The notes: generated by a model not told the origin, from the sequence alone. A stretch of 64,000 nucleotides of DNA from Hydrogenophaga aromaticivorans (GCF_013387465.1 NZ_VYGV01000006.1:1083959-1147958), one strand, 5' to 3'; positions 49,267 through 59,109 are shown, counted from the stretch's first letter. Translations and numbers: made by a program.

Positions 49267-51426
49267 ATGATCACCAAGACCATCCGCTATCAACTCGCCG
49301 ACGGCGTCGCCACCATCACCTTCGACGAGCAGGATTCCCCCGTCAACACCATGTGCCTGCAGTGGCAGGACGATCTGGATGCCGTGACCGCCCAGGTGGT
49401 CAAGGACCGCGAGCAGATCAAAGGCATCGTGCTGGCCTCGGCCAAGAGCACCTTCTTCGCCGGCGCCGACCTCAAGGGCGTGATGCGGTCGACCGCCGCC
49501 GACGGCCACCGCGTGTTCACCGAGATCGAGCGCATCAAGCGCAATTTCCGTACGCTGGAGACGCTGGGCGTGCCGGTGGTGAGCGGCCTCAATGGCGCCG
49601 CGCTCGGCGGCGGCTGGGAGGTGGCGCTGGTCGGCCACCACCGCATCGCGGTCAACAACCCCAAGGTCCAGTTCGGCCTGCCCGAGATCACGCTGGGGCT
49701 GATCCCCGGCGGCGGTGGCATCACCAAGATGACGCGGCTGCTGGGCCTGGTGGCCGCGCAGCCCTACATCCTGGAGAGCAAGATCTTCGGGCCCGAGGAG
49801 GCGCTGAAGATCGGCGTGGTGCACGAACTGGTGGCCACACCCGAAGAGCTGATGCCGCGCGCGCTGGCCCACATCGAAGCCGCGCAGGGCAAGCCCGAAG
49901 CCTTCCAGCATGTGTGGGACCGCAAGGACTACAAGATGCACGGCGGCACGCCGAGCAACCCCAAGATCGCGGCCATGCTGAGCGTGGCGCCAGCGGTGCT
50001 CAAGCAGAAGACCCGCGGCCTCTACCCCGCGCCCGAGGCCGCGCTGGCCGCGATGGTGGAAGGCGCCATGGTGGACTTCGACACCGCCATGCGCATCGAG
50101 AGCCGCTACCTCGCCGGGCTCATTGCCGGCCCCGTGGCCCGGAACATGATCAACACCTTCTTCTTCAACATGAACGCCATCAAGGCCGGCCAGAGCCGCC
50201 CGAAAGACGTGCCGCGCTACAAGCCGCAGAAAGTGGGGCTGCTGGGCGCCGGCATGATGGGCTCGGGCATCGCCTACGCCCAGGCCAGCCGCGGCATCAC
50301 CACGGTGCTGAAAGACGTGAGCCTGGAAGCGGCCAACAAGGGCAAGGCCAACAGCCTGAAAGTGACGCAGCCGCGCGTGGACAAGGGCCGCATGAGCGCG
50401 GCCGACCAGCAGGCGCTGCTGGCGCGCATCACGCCCACCGCGAGCACCGCCGACCTGCGGGGCTGCGACCTGATCATCGAGGCGGTGTTCGAGCACCGCG
50501 AACTCAAGGCCGCGGTCACGCAAGAATCCGAACCCATGCTGGCCGAAGGCGGCTTCTTCGCCAGCAACACCTCCACCCTGCCCATCACCAGTCTGGCCAA
50601 GGCGAGCGCGCGGCCGCAGAAGTTCGTCGGCATCCACTTCTTCAGCCCGGTCGACAAGATGAAGCTGGTCGAGATCATCCGTGGCAAGGAGACCGACGAC
50701 GAGACCATCGCCCGCGCCTACGACTACGTGCAGGCGCTGGGCAAGCTGCCGATCGTGGTGAACGACGCGCGCGGCTTCTACACCAGCCGCACCTTCGGCA
50801 CCTTCGTGATGGAAGGCGCGGCGATGCTGGGCGAAGGCATTCCGGCGCCGGTGATCGAAAACGCCGCCATGCAGGCCGGCATGCCCGTGGGGCCGCTGGC
50901 CGTGCTGGACGAGACCGCGCTCTCGCTCTCGGTGCACGTGCTGGAGCAGACCCGCGCCGACTTCGCCGAAGAAGGCCGCCACTACGACACCACGCCGGGC
51001 GAGGCGCTGGTGGAACACATGGTGAAGCAGCACCACCGCAGCGGCCGCGCGGCTGGTGGCGGTTTCTACGACTACCCCGCCGGGCAGAAGAAAACCCTCT
51101 GGCCGCAGCTCAAGACCCTGTTCGAAAAACCCGGCGTGGCCTGGGACCTGCAGGACGTGAAAGACCGCCTGCTCTACCGCCAGGCGGTGGAGACGGCGCG
51201 CTGCCTGGCCGAAGGCGTGCTCACCAGCGTGCACGACGGCAACATCGGCTCCATCTTCGGCATCGGCTTCCCGGCCTGGACCGGCGGCGCCTTGCAGTTC
51301 ATCTACGGCATGGGCATCGATGCGTTCGAGAAACGTTGCGCCGAACTGGCGGCAAAATTCGGCCCCGGCTTTGCGCTGAACGACGCCGCCCGCGCGGCGA
51401 TCCGCCAGCACCAGCCGGTGTACTGA
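49267..51426 (+). CDS. multifunctional fatty-acid oxidation enzyme (FadB/FadJ-like)
   Basis: 719 residues. The N-terminal crotonase domain (about 1-190; [24 protein letters not shown]) gives enoyl-CoA hydratase. The central NAD-binding domain ([17 protein letters not shown], near 320) and HHFF-like [16 protein letters not shown] give 3-hydroxyacyl-CoA dehydrogenase. The C-terminal helical domains follow. It supplies the 3-ketoacyl-CoA for the thiolase just upstream. Confidence 0.94.
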   Translation: MITKTIRYQLADGVATITFDEQDSPVNTMCLQWQDDLDAVTAQVVKDREQIKGIVLASAKSTFFAGADLKGVMRSTAADGHRVFTEIERIKRNFRTLETLGVPVVSGLNGAALGGGWEVALVGHHRIAVNNPKVQFGLPEITLGLIPGGGGITKMTRLLGLVAAQPYILESKIFGPEEALKIGVVHELVATPEELMPRALAHIEAAQGKPEAFQHVWDRKDYKMHGGTPSNPKIAAMLSVAPAVLKQKTRGLYPAPEAALAAMVEGAMVDFDTAMRIESRYLAGLIAGPVARNMINTFFFNMNAIKAGQSRPKDVPRYKPQKVGLLGAGMMGSGIAYAQASRGITTVLKDVSLEAANKGKANSLKVTQPRVDKGRMSAADQQALLARITPTASTADLRGCDLIIEAVFEHRELKAAVTQESEPMLAEGGFFASNTSTLPITSLAKASARPQKFVGIHFFSPVDKMKLVEIIRGKETDDETIARAYDYVQALGKLPIVVNDARGFYTSRTFGTFVMEGAAMLGEGIPAPVIENAAMQAGMPVGPLAVLDETALSLSVHVLEQTRADFAEEGRHYDTTPGEALVEHMVKQHHRSGRAAGGGFYDYPAGQKKTLWPQLKTLFEKPGVAWDLQDVKDRLLYRQAVETARCLAEGVLTSVHDGNIGSIFGIGFPAWTGGALQFIYGMGIDAFEKRCAELAAKFGPGFALNDAARAAIRQHQPVY

Positions 51427-51484
51427 ATGCCCGCCTGACCGGTGTCAAAGCACTGCAAGTCAGCGCCCTTACACTTTTCGCACC

Positions 51485-51515
51485 AGCCGGCGGGCACCCT
51501 GCCCGCCGGCTTTTT
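51485..51515 (+). terminator. rho-independent terminator after the beta-oxidation pair
   Basis: An 11-base perfect stem AGCCGGCGGGC / GCCCGCCGGCT with a 5-base loop ACCCT, followed by a T run (51511-51515). It lies 58 bases after the FadJ-like stop and 27 bases before the SDR gene, so it separates that gene from the operon. Confidence 0.92.
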
Positions 51516-51541
51516 CACGACCTCACCTCACCACCCTGCCC

Positions 51542-52285
51542 ATGAAACGACTCCAAGGAAAAATCAGCCTCATCACCGGCGCCGCACAAGGCATTGGCCT
51601 GGCCACCGCGCTCAAGTTCGCGCGCGAAGGCGCGACCGTCATCGTCTGCGACGTGAAGCAGGCCGCGGTGGACGAAGCGGTGCAGCAGTGCCTGGCGCTC
51701 GGCGCCCAGGCAGCCGGCTTCGTCATGGACGTGACGCAGCGCGAAATGGTCGACGCGGTGGTGGGCCAGGTGCTGACGCGTTTTGGCCGCATCGACGTGC
51801 TGGTGAACAACGCGGGCATCACGCAGGACGCTCGGCTGCAGAAGATGACACTGGAGCAGTTCGACCGCGTGATCGACGTCAACCTGCGCGGCGTGTTCCA
51901 CTGCGCGCAGGCCGTGGCCGACATCATGGTCGAACAGGGTGCCGGCGTGATCCTCAACGCCAGCTCGGTGGTCGGCATCTACGGTAACTTCGGCCAGACC
52001 AACTACGCGGCCACCAAGTTCGGCGTGATCGGTTTCACCAAGACCTGGAGCCGCGAGCTTGGCCCCAAGGGCGTGCGCGTCAACGCCGTGGCACCGGGCT
52101 TCATCGCCACCCCCATCCTCAGCACCATCCCCGAGAAGGTGATCCAGGAAATGGAACATCGCGTACCACTGCGCCGTCTGGGCCAGCCGGAGGAGATCGC
52201 CAACGTCTACGCCTTTCTGGCGAGCGACGAAGCGAGTTACATCAACGGTGCGGTGATCGAGGTTTCGGGCGGGATGAGTGTTTAA
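51542..52285 (+). CDS. short-chain dehydrogenase/reductase (FabG-like)
   Basis: 247 residues. TGAAQGIG is near the N-terminus, with NNAG, SSVVG and the catalytic NYAATK. It resembles 3-oxoacyl-ACP or acetoacetyl-CoA reductases. It begins downstream of the terminator, so it needs its own promoter. The likely substrate is a 3-oxoacyl thioester. Confidence 0.88.
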   Translation: MKRLQGKISLITGAAQGIGLATALKFAREGATVIVCDVKQAAVDEAVQQCLALGAQAAGFVMDVTQREMVDAVVGQVLTRFGRIDVLVNNAGITQDARLQKMTLEQFDRVIDVNLRGVFHCAQAVADIMVEQGAGVILNASSVVGIYGNFGQTNYAATKFGVIGFTKTWSRELGPKGVRVNAVAPGFIATPILSTIPEKVIQEMEHRVPLRRLGQPEEIANVYAFLASDEASYINGAVIEVSGGMSV

Positions 52286-52386
52286 CCCCCTGCGCCGCTG
52301 CGCGGCTTCCCCCTCTCTCGCCTTTGGCGGGAGGGGGACGGCACCAGAGGCCCGGCGAAGCCGGTTCCTCGGTGCCCCTGTGTTGG
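52286..52386 (+). repeat. dispersed palindromic element, copy 5
   Basis: It starts on the base after the SDR stop codon. It contains CCCCCTGCGCCGCTGCGCGG, the CTCTCTCGCC/GGCGGGAGGGGG hairpin and GGCGAAGCC, and is nearly identical to copy 4 in its second half. It fills most of the gap to the acetyltransferase. Confidence 0.87.
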
Positions 52387-52426
52387 CGCTGCTTCGCGCG
52401 GCCTGAGGCGCACTCCGGCGCTGCGG

Positions 52427-52933
52427 ATGATTGAAATGACCACCCCTTTGCCTCCCGGTGTGACCCTGCGCGATCCGCGCCCTGGCGACATGGGCTGGGT
52501 GGTCCAGCAGCATGGCGAGATCTACTGGCGCGAATACGGCTGGAACGCCGAGTTCGAGGCGCTGGTGGCCAGCATCGTGGCCGGCATGATGAAACACCAC
52601 GACCCGGCCTGGGAGCGCGGCTGGATCGCCGAGCTCGACGGCGAACGCGTGGGCTCGGCCTTCGTGGTGCGCAAGAGCAAGACGGTGGCCCAGCTGCGCC
52701 TGCTGATCCTCACGCCTGCGGCGCGTGGCCTCGGCCTGGGCGGACGACTGACCGACGAATGCATCGCCTTCGCGCGCGGCAAGGGCTACCGCAAGCTGGT
52801 GCTCTGGACCAACCGCAACCTCGACGCCGCGCGCGCCATCTACGCCAGGCGCGGTTTCACCCTGGTGGACAGCGAGGCGCACCACAGCTATGGGCGCGAC
52901 CTGGTGGGAGAACACTGGGAACTCGCCCTGTGA
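52427..52933 (+). CDS. GNAT acetyltransferase
   Basis: 168 residues. The acetyl-CoA loop is LTPAARGLGLGGRLTDECI, with the C-terminal NLDAARAIYARRGFTLVD typical of GNAT. Two in-frame ATGs (52427, 52436) exist. The TGA overlaps the GTG start of the next gene by four bases. Substrate unknown. Confidence 0.87.
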   Translation: MIEMTTPLPPGVTLRDPRPGDMGWVVQQHGEIYWREYGWNAEFEALVASIVAGMMKHHDPAWERGWIAELDGERVGSAFVVRKSKTVAQLRLLILTPAARGLGLGGRLTDECIAFARGKGYRKLVLWTNRNLDAARAIYARRGFTLVDSEAHHSYGRDLVGEHWELAL

Positions 52934-53817
52934 ACCTGGCGCTGCTGGCGGCCGCGGCCACCGGCGTGCAGGTCGGTGCGACCATCGTCGCCTCGCGCTA
53001 CGTGGTGGCCGAGGTGCCGCCGCTCACGCTGGCCCTGCTGCGTTACGCCATCGGTTTCCTGAGCCTGCTGCCCTTCGTGTGGCGGCCGCTGCGTGCCCAC
53101 CCCTGGCCGGCCGGCACCACCCGCCCACCGGTCCGCGATCTGCTGGCCATGGCCGCGCTGGGCGTGGGCCAGTTCGCGTTGCTCATCGCCCTGCTCAACT
53201 TCGGGCTGCAACACATCGGCGCGGCCAGCGCGGCGCTGATCTTCAGCCTGTTCCCCCTGCTCACCCTGCTGCTCGCGGGCGCGCTGGGACAGGAACGCCT
53301 CACGCCGGGCCTGCTCGCGGGCGTGGTGCTGTCGATCGCCGGGGTCGGGCTGTCGCTCTGGCCGCGGCTGGCCAGCGGCGGCGCGGGCCACTGGTGGGGC
53401 GAGGCCGCGGTGCTGGGCAGCGCGCTCACCGGTGCGGTGTGCAGCGTGCTCTACCGGCCCTACCTGCGCCGCTATCCCACGCTGCCGGTGTCGGCCCTGG
53501 CCATGGGCGTTTCGGTGCTGTGTCTCGCGCTGCTGGCGCTGATTGAACACTGGCCGCAACGCGTGGTGGGCCTGGCCCCGGGGACCTGGGTCGTAGTGGC
53601 CTTCATCGGCCTGTCCAGCGGCGCGGGCTACTTCGCCTGGCTGTACGCGCTCAAGCACGAGTCGCCCACGCGCGTCACGGTGTTCCTCGCGCTCAACCCG
53701 GTCACCGCGGCGCTGCTGGGCGCTGCCCTGCTCGGCGAGCCCCTCGATGTCTTTCTGCTCGGTGCCCTGGCGCTCATTGCGCTCGGCCTGTGGCTCGCCA
53801 CCCGCCGGGCGCGGTAG
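52930..53817 (+). CDS. EamA/DMT-family exporter
   Basis: 295 residues with ten membrane segments in two homologous halves, the EamA layout. It starts with GTG at 52930, overlapping the acetyltransferase stop (GTGA), which fixes the start and couples translation. The C-terminal half carries GYFAWLYALKHESPTRVTVFLALNPVTAALLGA. It probably exports a small metabolite or amino acid. Confidence 0.88.
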   Translation: MNLALLAAAATGVQVGATIVASRYVVAEVPPLTLALLRYAIGFLSLLPFVWRPLRAHPWPAGTTRPPVRDLLAMAALGVGQFALLIALLNFGLQHIGAASAALIFSLFPLLTLLLAGALGQERLTPGLLAGVVLSIAGVGLSLWPRLASGGAGHWWGEAAVLGSALTGAVCSVLYRPYLRRYPTLPVSALAMGVSVLCLALLALIEHWPQRVVGLAPGTWVVVAFIGLSSGAGYFAWLYALKHESPTRVTVFLALNPVTAALLGAALLGEPLDVFLLGALALIALGLWLATRRAR

Positions 53818-53861
53818 GCGGGTGCCCCGTGGGGCCAAACAACGCGCCCGATAATCGACCC

Positions 53862-54479
53862 ATGCCCGCCCCAGCGAACTCCCTCTCCCCGGCCGTCGAA
53901 GCCGCCCCCAACCAGCCCCGATCCAAAACCGACCTCTTCATGTCCTTCACCTGGCTGGCCCTGCAGGGCTTTGGCGGCGTGCTGGCGGTGGTGCAACGCG
54001 AGCTGGTGGAAAAGAAACAATGGATGACGCGCGAGCAGTTCGTGGAGGATTGGGCCGTGGCGCAGATCATGCCGGGGCCCAACGTGGTGAACCTTTCGAT
54101 GATGATCGGCGGGCGCTACTTCGGCCTGCCCGGCGCCTTGGCCGCGCTCACCGGCATGCTGGCCGCGCCGCTGGTGATCGTGCTGCTGCTGGCCGCGCTT
54201 TACGGCAGCGTGGCCGACAGCACCACCGCACAAGGCGCGTTGCGCGGCATGGGCGCGGTGGCCGCCGGGCTCATCACCGCCACCGGCATCAAGCTGATCG
54301 CCGCGCTCGGCAAGAACGCCATGGGACTCGGGGTGTGCATCGGCCTGGCGGTGCTCACCTTCGGGGCGATCGCCCTGCTGCGCTGGCCGCTGGCCTGGGT
54401 GCTGCTGGGCCTGGGCGGCGTGGCCTGCCTGTGGGCGTATTGGGTGCTGGGGCGGTCGGGCAACGGGAGCGAGGCATGA
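53862..54479 (+). CDS. chromate transporter, N-terminal half (ChrA)
   Basis: 205 residues with about six membrane segments and the CHR-domain signature GFGGVLAVVQRELVEKKQWMTREQFVEDWAVAQIMPGPNVVNLSMMIGGRYFG. Full ChrA has two such domains in one chain; here each is a separate gene with a four-base ATGA overlap. This is a short-chain pair that should act as a heterodimer. The substrate is chromate or another oxyanion; not shown. Confidence 0.88.
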   Translation: MPAPANSLSPAVEAAPNQPRSKTDLFMSFTWLALQGFGGVLAVVQRELVEKKQWMTREQFVEDWAVAQIMPGPNVVNLSMMIGGRYFGLPGALAALTGMLAAPLVIVLLLAALYGSVADSTTAQGALRGMGAVAAGLITATGIKLIAALGKNAMGLGVCIGLAVLTFGAIALLRWPLAWVLLGLGGVACLWAYWVLGRSGNGSEA

Positions 54480-55072
54480 GCATGGCCCCCACGCTGGCGA
54501 ACTGGACCGACCTGTTCCTGCACTTCGCTTCGCTCTCGCTGCTGGCGGTGGGTGGCGCCATCACCACAGCGCCCGACATGCACCGCTACCTGGTGAGCGA
54601 ACAGGGCTGGCTGAGCGACGCGCAGTTCACCTCGTCGATCGCGCTGTCGCAGGCCGCGCCCGGCCCGAACGTGCTGTTCGTCGCCCTGCTGGGCTGGAAC
54701 CTGGGCCTCAACGCGGGGGGTGGTCCGTCGGCCGGCTGGCTGGCCTGGGCGCTCGCGCTGCTGGGCGTCGTGGTGACGCTGGTGGCGATCATGCTGCCCT
54801 CGTCCATCCTCACCTACACCGCCACGCAATGGGGCCACCGCAACCGCGAACTGCGCGCGGTGCGCGCCTTCAAGGCCGGCATGGCCCCGATCGTGATCGC
54901 ACTGCTGATCGCCACCGGCTGGCTGCTGAGCGCGGCCCACAACCAGCCATCGCGCGACTGGCCGCTGTGGCTGCTGACCGCCTGCGCCACCGTGCTGGTG
55001 TGGCGCACGAAGATCCACCTGCTGTGGCTGATCGGCGCCGGGGCGGTGCTCGGCGCGTTCGGCTGGGTCTGA
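54476..55072 (+). CDS. chromate transporter, second half (ChrA)
   Basis: 198 residues, CHR domain again (GGAITTAPDMHRYLVSEQGWLSDAQFTSSIALSQAAPGPNVLFVALLGWNLG). It is homologous to but diverged from the preceding gene, as in split chromate transporters. Translational coupling supports equal production of the two subunits. Confidence 0.88.
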   Translation: MSMAPTLANWTDLFLHFASLSLLAVGGAITTAPDMHRYLVSEQGWLSDAQFTSSIALSQAAPGPNVLFVALLGWNLGLNAGGGPSAGWLAWALALLGVVVTLVAIMLPSSILTYTATQWGHRNRELRAVRAFKAGMAPIVIALLIATGWLLSAAHNQPSRDWPLWLLTACATVLVWRTKIHLLWLIGAGAVLGAFGWV

Positions 55073-55090
55073 GGGCCGAAGCCCCACCGG

Positions 55091-56329
55091 TCATTTTTCC
55101 CGTTTCAGGCCGGCCAGACCCTTGATGTCCAGCGCGGCCAGCGCGCCGCGAAGGCCGTCCATGTCGACGTTGTCGCCCGTGAGTTCGACCATCACGCCGT
55201 TGGCCAGCATCACCGACATCTCCGCGCTGCTGCCGTCCTTGCGGTATTCCTCCTTGAAAGAAACACCGTCCTTCTGGTAGATGCGCTCGACCTCGTCCTG
55301 GGTCTCGCGGTTGACGGTGCTCTGGGCCCAGGCGCCCATGGCCATGCCGAGCGCAGGCACGGCACCGAGGTCCTGCACCTTGACTTCCACGCGGCCGTTG
55401 TCCCGGGTGTATTCGGCGGTGACGCTGGAGAAGCTCATGCCCATGGCGCTGTCGGAGCGGGCCTCGATCGCGGTGCGCTCCATACCGGCCAGCTTGTCCG
55501 GCACATGGGTCTGCAGCAGATCGGGCGCAAAGGGTTTGCCACCCTGCCCGCCCATGGCCGCGCCCATCATGTCGGCCATGGCTTTGCCGGCCGCGGCGGA
55601 GTCACCCTTGGCCTGAGCCTCCTCCATGCGCTTGCTCGCCTCCTCGACCTTCTTGCCCGCTTCTTCGATCTTGGCGGTGTCGAGGGTGATCTCGGTCCCC
55701 GGCACTTTGATGCTCACCTGGTCGGACGAGGACGCGGCGCCGCCCATCATCATGCCCGGGCCGCCCCCGGTGAACAGCGCGCTGACCGCGCCCACCACCA
55801 GACTCGCCACGATGCCGCACACGATCAGCACCGCGGTGTAGCCCACCGCCTTCTCCTCGGGCGCCTTCATCAGCACCGGAATGCCGGTGTAGATCAGGTA
55901 GATCGAATACAGCGCGGCGATCACCCCGAGCATGGACAGGGCGGGCAGCAGGCTGAAGATGCCGCCCACGAAACCCGCCGTGGAGCCATAAGCCACCAGC
56001 TTGAAGGCGTTGAGCAGGTTCTTTTCACCCTTGAACGTGGGCGCCAGCGCATTCGCGATCAGGGCCAGCACATAGACCATCACCAGCGACAGCACGAAGC
56101 CCACCACCATGTTGACCAGGCCGCTGACGATGGGCACCCGGAACGAAATGCCAAAGGCGCCGGCGCCGATCAGGCTGAGCCCGATGAAGGTCGCGATGGC
56201 CGGTATGGCGGCCAGATAGATCAGGTAATTGGTGTAAATCGCCTTGGGATCGGTGGCTTCCTGTTCAATGACAGGCCATGTTTCCTTGGGTTTGAGAAGA
56301 ATGGCTTGTACGCGGTCAACGATCGTCAT
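55091..56329 (-). CDS. Yip1-domain membrane protein with C-terminal soluble extension
   Basis: 412 residues. The N-terminal Yip1-like domain (about 1-200; VDRVQAILLKPKETWPVIEQEATDP, five membrane segments) is followed by a Met/Gly linker and a charged helical stretch (TAKIEEAGKKVEEASKRMEEAQAKGDSAAAG). A beta-rich domain then ends the chain (to residue 412). Yip1 proteins of bacteria have no known function. The extension is not usual for the family, which makes this a fusion. Confidence 0.82.
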   Translation of the reverse strand: MTIVDRVQAILLKPKETWPVIEQEATDPKAIYTNYLIYLAAIPAIATFIGLSLIGAGAFGISFRVPIVSGLVNMVVGFVLSLVMVYVLALIANALAPTFKGEKNLLNAFKLVAYGSTAGFVGGIFSLLPALSMLGVIAALYSIYLIYTGIPVLMKAPEEKAVGYTAVLIVCGIVASLVVGAVSALFTGGGPGMMMGGAASSSDQVSIKVPGTEITLDTAKIEEAGKKVEEASKRMEEAQAKGDSAAAGKAMADMMGAAMGGQGGKPFAPDLLQTHVPDKLAGMERTAIEARSDSAMGMSFSSVTAEYTRDNGRVEVKVQDLGAVPALGMAMGAWAQSTVNRETQDEVERIYQKDGVSFKEEYRKDGSSAEMSVMLANGVMVELTGDNVDMDGLRGALAALDIKGLAGLKREK

Positions 56330-56419
56330 GATTCCCTCCGGTTGAAAAACCTTGCGCGGCCTGGCGCCGCCTGTGTGCCTGGTCCCGCCACCTCCGGCAG
56401 GGCCAGACTCTGAAATGGA

Positions 56420-56773
56420 TCAGCGCGGATTCTCGAAGAACACCGCGTTGGTGTAGTCGCTGATCTCGAAATACACCTTCTTCTCGCCCGGGTCCACCTG
56501 CATGTTGAGGTTTTCGTCCAGGGTTCCGTAGCCATAGCGGTAGGCGCGCGGCTTGCCATCGTCGGTGCCCAGCGCGGTGCTGACCTTGTCGATCTTGAGG
56601 AAGCGGCGCACCACCTTGTCGCCCGCGTACACCTCCAGCACGCCGTTGGTTCCGGTCCAGTTCTGGATTTCGCGGCTGAGCTTGTTCTGTTGCTCCTGGG
56701 TGCAAGCCGCGGCGAACAAGGCGACGCTCAAGGCAGCGATCAACCCGGCGCGTTGTGCAGATGGGCTCCTCAT
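56420..56773 (-). CDS. hypothetical lipoprotein
   Basis: 117 residues. The lipobox is FAAAC near residue 24. The mature part has GVLEVYAGDKVVRRFLKIDKVSTALGTDDGKPRAYRYGYG, a small beta-rich domain. It is coupled to the sirtuin gene, whose stop directly follows its start, and precedes the Yip1 protein. No family recognised. Confidence 0.78.
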   Translation of the reverse strand: MRSPSAQRAGLIAALSVALFAAACTQEQQNKLSREIQNWTGTNGVLEVYAGDKVVRRFLKIDKVSTALGTDDGKPRAYRYGYGTLDENLNMQVDPGEKKVYFEISDYTNAVFFENPR

Positions 56774-57496
56774 TCAATCCTCCAGCAGTGTTGGCAGGCA
56801 TTGTGCCGCAGGTTCGTGCAGGCACAAGTCGGCCACCACGTCCAGTTCGGTCGCCTCGGGGTTGATCACCACCACCCGGGCGCCGCGCCGGTGCGCGGTG
56901 TGCGCCAGGCCCGCGGCCGGGTAAACCAGGCCCGAGGTGCCGACGACCAGCATCAGGTCGCAGCGGTTCGCGGCTTTCTGCGCCGCGTCCAGCGCGGGCA
57001 GCGGCAGCATCTCTCCAAACCAGACCACGGCCGGGCGCCGCAGGTTGCCACAGGTCGGACAATGGGGCGGATGACCGGCTTCCACGAACTCGGGGTCGCA
57101 ACAGTCGCGCGGCATGTCCAGCCAACGGTCGTCGGCCAGGTTGCCGTGCAGGGCAATCGCGTCGGTGCTGCCCGCGCGCTGATGCAGGCCGTCCACGTTC
57201 TGCGTGATGAGCGTGAGCCGGCCCGGGTGGCGCTGCTGAAAGGCCGCGAGGGCGAGATGCCCGGCGTTGGGCGCCACCCGGGCGATCATGTCGCGGCGGA
57301 ACTGGTACCAGTCCCACACGCGGCGCGGGTGGGCGCGAAACGCGTCCTCGGTGGCCAGGTCCTCGGGCTTGAACTGCGCCCACAAGCCGGTCTGGGCATC
57401 GCGGAACGTGGGCACGCCGGATTCGGCACTCATGCCCGCGCCGGTCAGCACGGCGATGTGGTGCGCGCTCCCGATCCAGTCGCGCACCGTGGGCAT
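56774..57496 (-). CDS. SIR2-family NAD-dependent deacylase
   Basis: 240 residues. The NAD motif GAGMSAESGVPTFRD is at residues 19-33, and TQNVDGLHQRAG and the catalytic His in HGNLADD are present. The zinc site uses CC...C..C, in RDCCDP and HCPTCG. Y64 and R67 form the YxxR motif of class III sirtuins, which remove succinyl or malonyl groups. It is the CobB/SIRT5 type. Its three-base separation from the lipoprotein gene suggests cotranscription. Confidence 0.9.
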   Translation of the reverse strand: MPTVRDWIGSAHHIAVLTGAGMSAESGVPTFRDAQTGLWAQFKPEDLATEDAFRAHPRRVWDWYQFRRDMIARVAPNAGHLALAAFQQRHPGRLTLITQNVDGLHQRAGSTDAIALHGNLADDRWLDMPRDCCDPEFVEAGHPPHCPTCGNLRRPAVVWFGEMLPLPALDAAQKAANRCDLMLVVGTSGLVYPAAGLAHTAHRRGARVVVINPEATELDVVADLCLHEPAAQCLPTLLED

Positions 57497-57498
57497 GT

Positions 57499-58242
57499 TC
57501 AGCTGCGTTGACGCAGCGCTTCGTAGAGGCAGACGCCGCTGGCCACCGACACGTTGAGGCTTTCCACCGCGCCGGCCATGGGAATGCTGACCAGCTCGTC
57601 GCAGGTCTTGCGCGTGAGCTGGCGCATGCCGTCGCCCTCGGCACCCAGCACCAGCGCCACCGGGCCTTTGAGGTCCACCTGGTACAGGGTTTTCGGTGCG
57701 TCGTCGCTGGTGCCGATGATCCAGATGTTGCGCTCCTTCAACTCACCCAGGGTGCGCGCCAGGTTGGTCACCATGAAATAGGGCATGGTCTCGGCTGCAC
57801 CGCTGGCCACCTTGGCCACGGTGGCGTTGATGCCGGCCGCGTGGTCCTTGGGCGCGATCACCGCGTGTGCGCCCGCGCCATCGGCCACGCGCAGGCAGGC
57901 GCCCAGGTTGTGGGGATCGGTGATGCCATCGAGCACCAGCAGCAGCGGCACGGTGCCGGCGGCTTCCAGACCTTCCAGCAATTCGTCCAGCGAGTGCGCC
58001 TGGGGAATGGGCATCACCCGCGCCGCCACACCCTGGTGGCCGTGGCTGCCCGCGAGCTTGGCCAGGCGCAGGCCATCGGCCTCGATCAGGCGCACATTCG
58101 CCTCTTTGACGCGGTCCAGAAACTGGCGCATGCGCGCGTCACGGCGCGTGGGCTCGAAATAGATCTCGACGATGGATTGCGGCGCGGTTTTCAGGCGCAC
58201 GCCGACGGCGTGAAAGCCGAAAAGCACTTTGGGGGAAGACAT
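57499..58242 (-). CDS. rlmB: 23S rRNA (guanosine-2251-2'-O)-methyltransferase
   Basis: 247 residues, normal length. The SpoU/TrmH motifs are NLGACLRVADGAGAHAVI, LVLGAEGDGMRQL and ESLNVSVASGVCLYEAL. The ATG at 58242 is chosen: AGGGG lies directly before it, which is closer than ideal. Longer readings run through the dispersed element (58262-58403). It methylates G2251 in the P-loop of 23S rRNA. Confidence 0.94.
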   Translation of the reverse strand: MSSPKVLFGFHAVGVRLKTAPQSIVEIYFEPTRRDARMRQFLDRVKEANVRLIEADGLRLAKLAGSHGHQGVAARVMPIPQAHSLDELLEGLEAAGTVPLLLVLDGITDPHNLGACLRVADGAGAHAVIAPKDHAAGINATVAKVASGAAETMPYFMVTNLARTLGELKERNIWIIGTSDDAPKTLYQVDLKGPVALVLGAEGDGMRQLTRKTCDELVSIPMAGAVESLNVSVASGVCLYEALRQRS

Positions 58243-58261
58243 CCCCTGATTATCAGCGCCC

Positions 58262-58403
58262 TCCGGGCGTCCCGCGTCGCCTTCGGCTCGGGTGATCCCC
58301 TCCGGCGCGCAATGACTTCCCCAGGATGCGGCGGAACCGGCTCCGCCAGGCCGCATCGCATCGACCCTTGAGGGGGTCGCGCGCAGCGCGGCGGGGGTGT
58401 TCA
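58262..58403 (-). repeat. dispersed palindromic element, copy 6
   Basis: Read on the minus strand it begins two bases after the ABC ATPase stop with CCCCCGCCGCGCTGCGCGCG and later carries GGCGGAGCC. It fills the gap to rlmB. It is the longest and most diverged copy in the window. Confidence 0.65.
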
Positions 58404-58405
58404 AG

Positions 58406-59095
58406 TCAAGCCGCCACTTCCGCGGTCTCCACCACCTGCCCGGCCTCGATCGTGATGCGGCGCTCGCAGCGCTGGGCGATGGCGCGGTCGTGGGTCACCA
58501 GCACCAGCGTCGTGCCTTGCTCGCGGTTGAGCTCGAACATGAGTTCCATCACCTTTTCGCCGGTGGCAAAGTCCAGGCTGCCGGTGGGCTCGTCGGCCAG
58601 CAACACGGCAGGCTGCACCACAAACGCCCGCGCCAGCGCCACGCGCTGCTGCTCACCGCCCGAAAGCACCTTGGGGTAGTGGCCCAGTCGTTCGCCCAGG
58701 CCCACACGCTGCAGCATGCGCGTGGCGGTCGCCCGCGCATCGCGCCGGCCGGACAGCTCCAGCGGCAGCATCACGTTTTCCAGCGCGTTCAGGTTGCCCA
58801 GCAGCTGAAAGCTCTGGAACACGAAGCCGACCTTCTGGGCGCGCAGGGCGGCCCGCTGGTCCTCGTTGATCACAAACAGGTCCACGCCGTCAACCAGCAC
58901 GGTGCCGCTGGTGGGCGTGTCCAGCCCGGCCACGATCGACAGCAGGGTGCTCTTGCCCGAGCCCGAGGCGCCCACGATGGCAGCAGTTTCCCCTTTGTTC
59001 AGTGAGAAATCGATATCGCGCAAAATGGTCAGGGTGCCCGTGGAGTCGGTCACCGACTTGAACACATGCTGCACGGCAATCATCACATCGGACAT
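58406..59095 (-). CDS. ABC transporter ATP-binding protein (YbbA/LolD-like)
   Basis: 229 residues. Walker A is GASGSGKST, followed by VFQSFQLLGNLNALENVMLP, signature [15 protein letters not shown], Walker B LLADEPTGSLD and VTHDRAIA. This is the LolD/MacB/YbbA family. Its divergent partner is a TesA-like esterase, as in the E. coli ybbA-tesA arrangement. The usual permease gene does not follow; rlmB does. Confidence 0.9.
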   Translation of the reverse strand: MSDVMIAVQHVFKSVTDSTGTLTILRDIDFSLNKGETAAIVGASGSGKSTLLSIVAGLDTPTSGTVLVDGVDLFVINEDQRAALRAQKVGFVFQSFQLLGNLNALENVMLPLELSGRRDARATATRMLQRVGLGERLGHYPKVLSGGEQQRVALARAFVVQPAVLLADEPTGSLDFATGEKVMELMFELNREQGTTLVLVTHDRAIAQRCERRITIEAGQVVETAEVAA

Positions 59096-59109
59096 GGAAA
59101 GGCCTCAGG

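Noticed and set aside
49045..51411. 788-codon open frame antisense to the FadJ-like gene
   Set aside because: The opposite strand encodes a full multifunctional enzyme with all motifs; no recognisable motif is seen in the antisense frame.
49353..51545. 730-codon same-strand frame inside the FadJ-like gene
   Set aside because: Arg/Gly/Ala/Pro-rich out-of-frame translation without domain; a +1 shadow.
53862..55072. a frameshifted single chrA gene
   Set aside because: Each half has its own start, complete CHR domain and a clean ATGA overlap, as in known split transporters.
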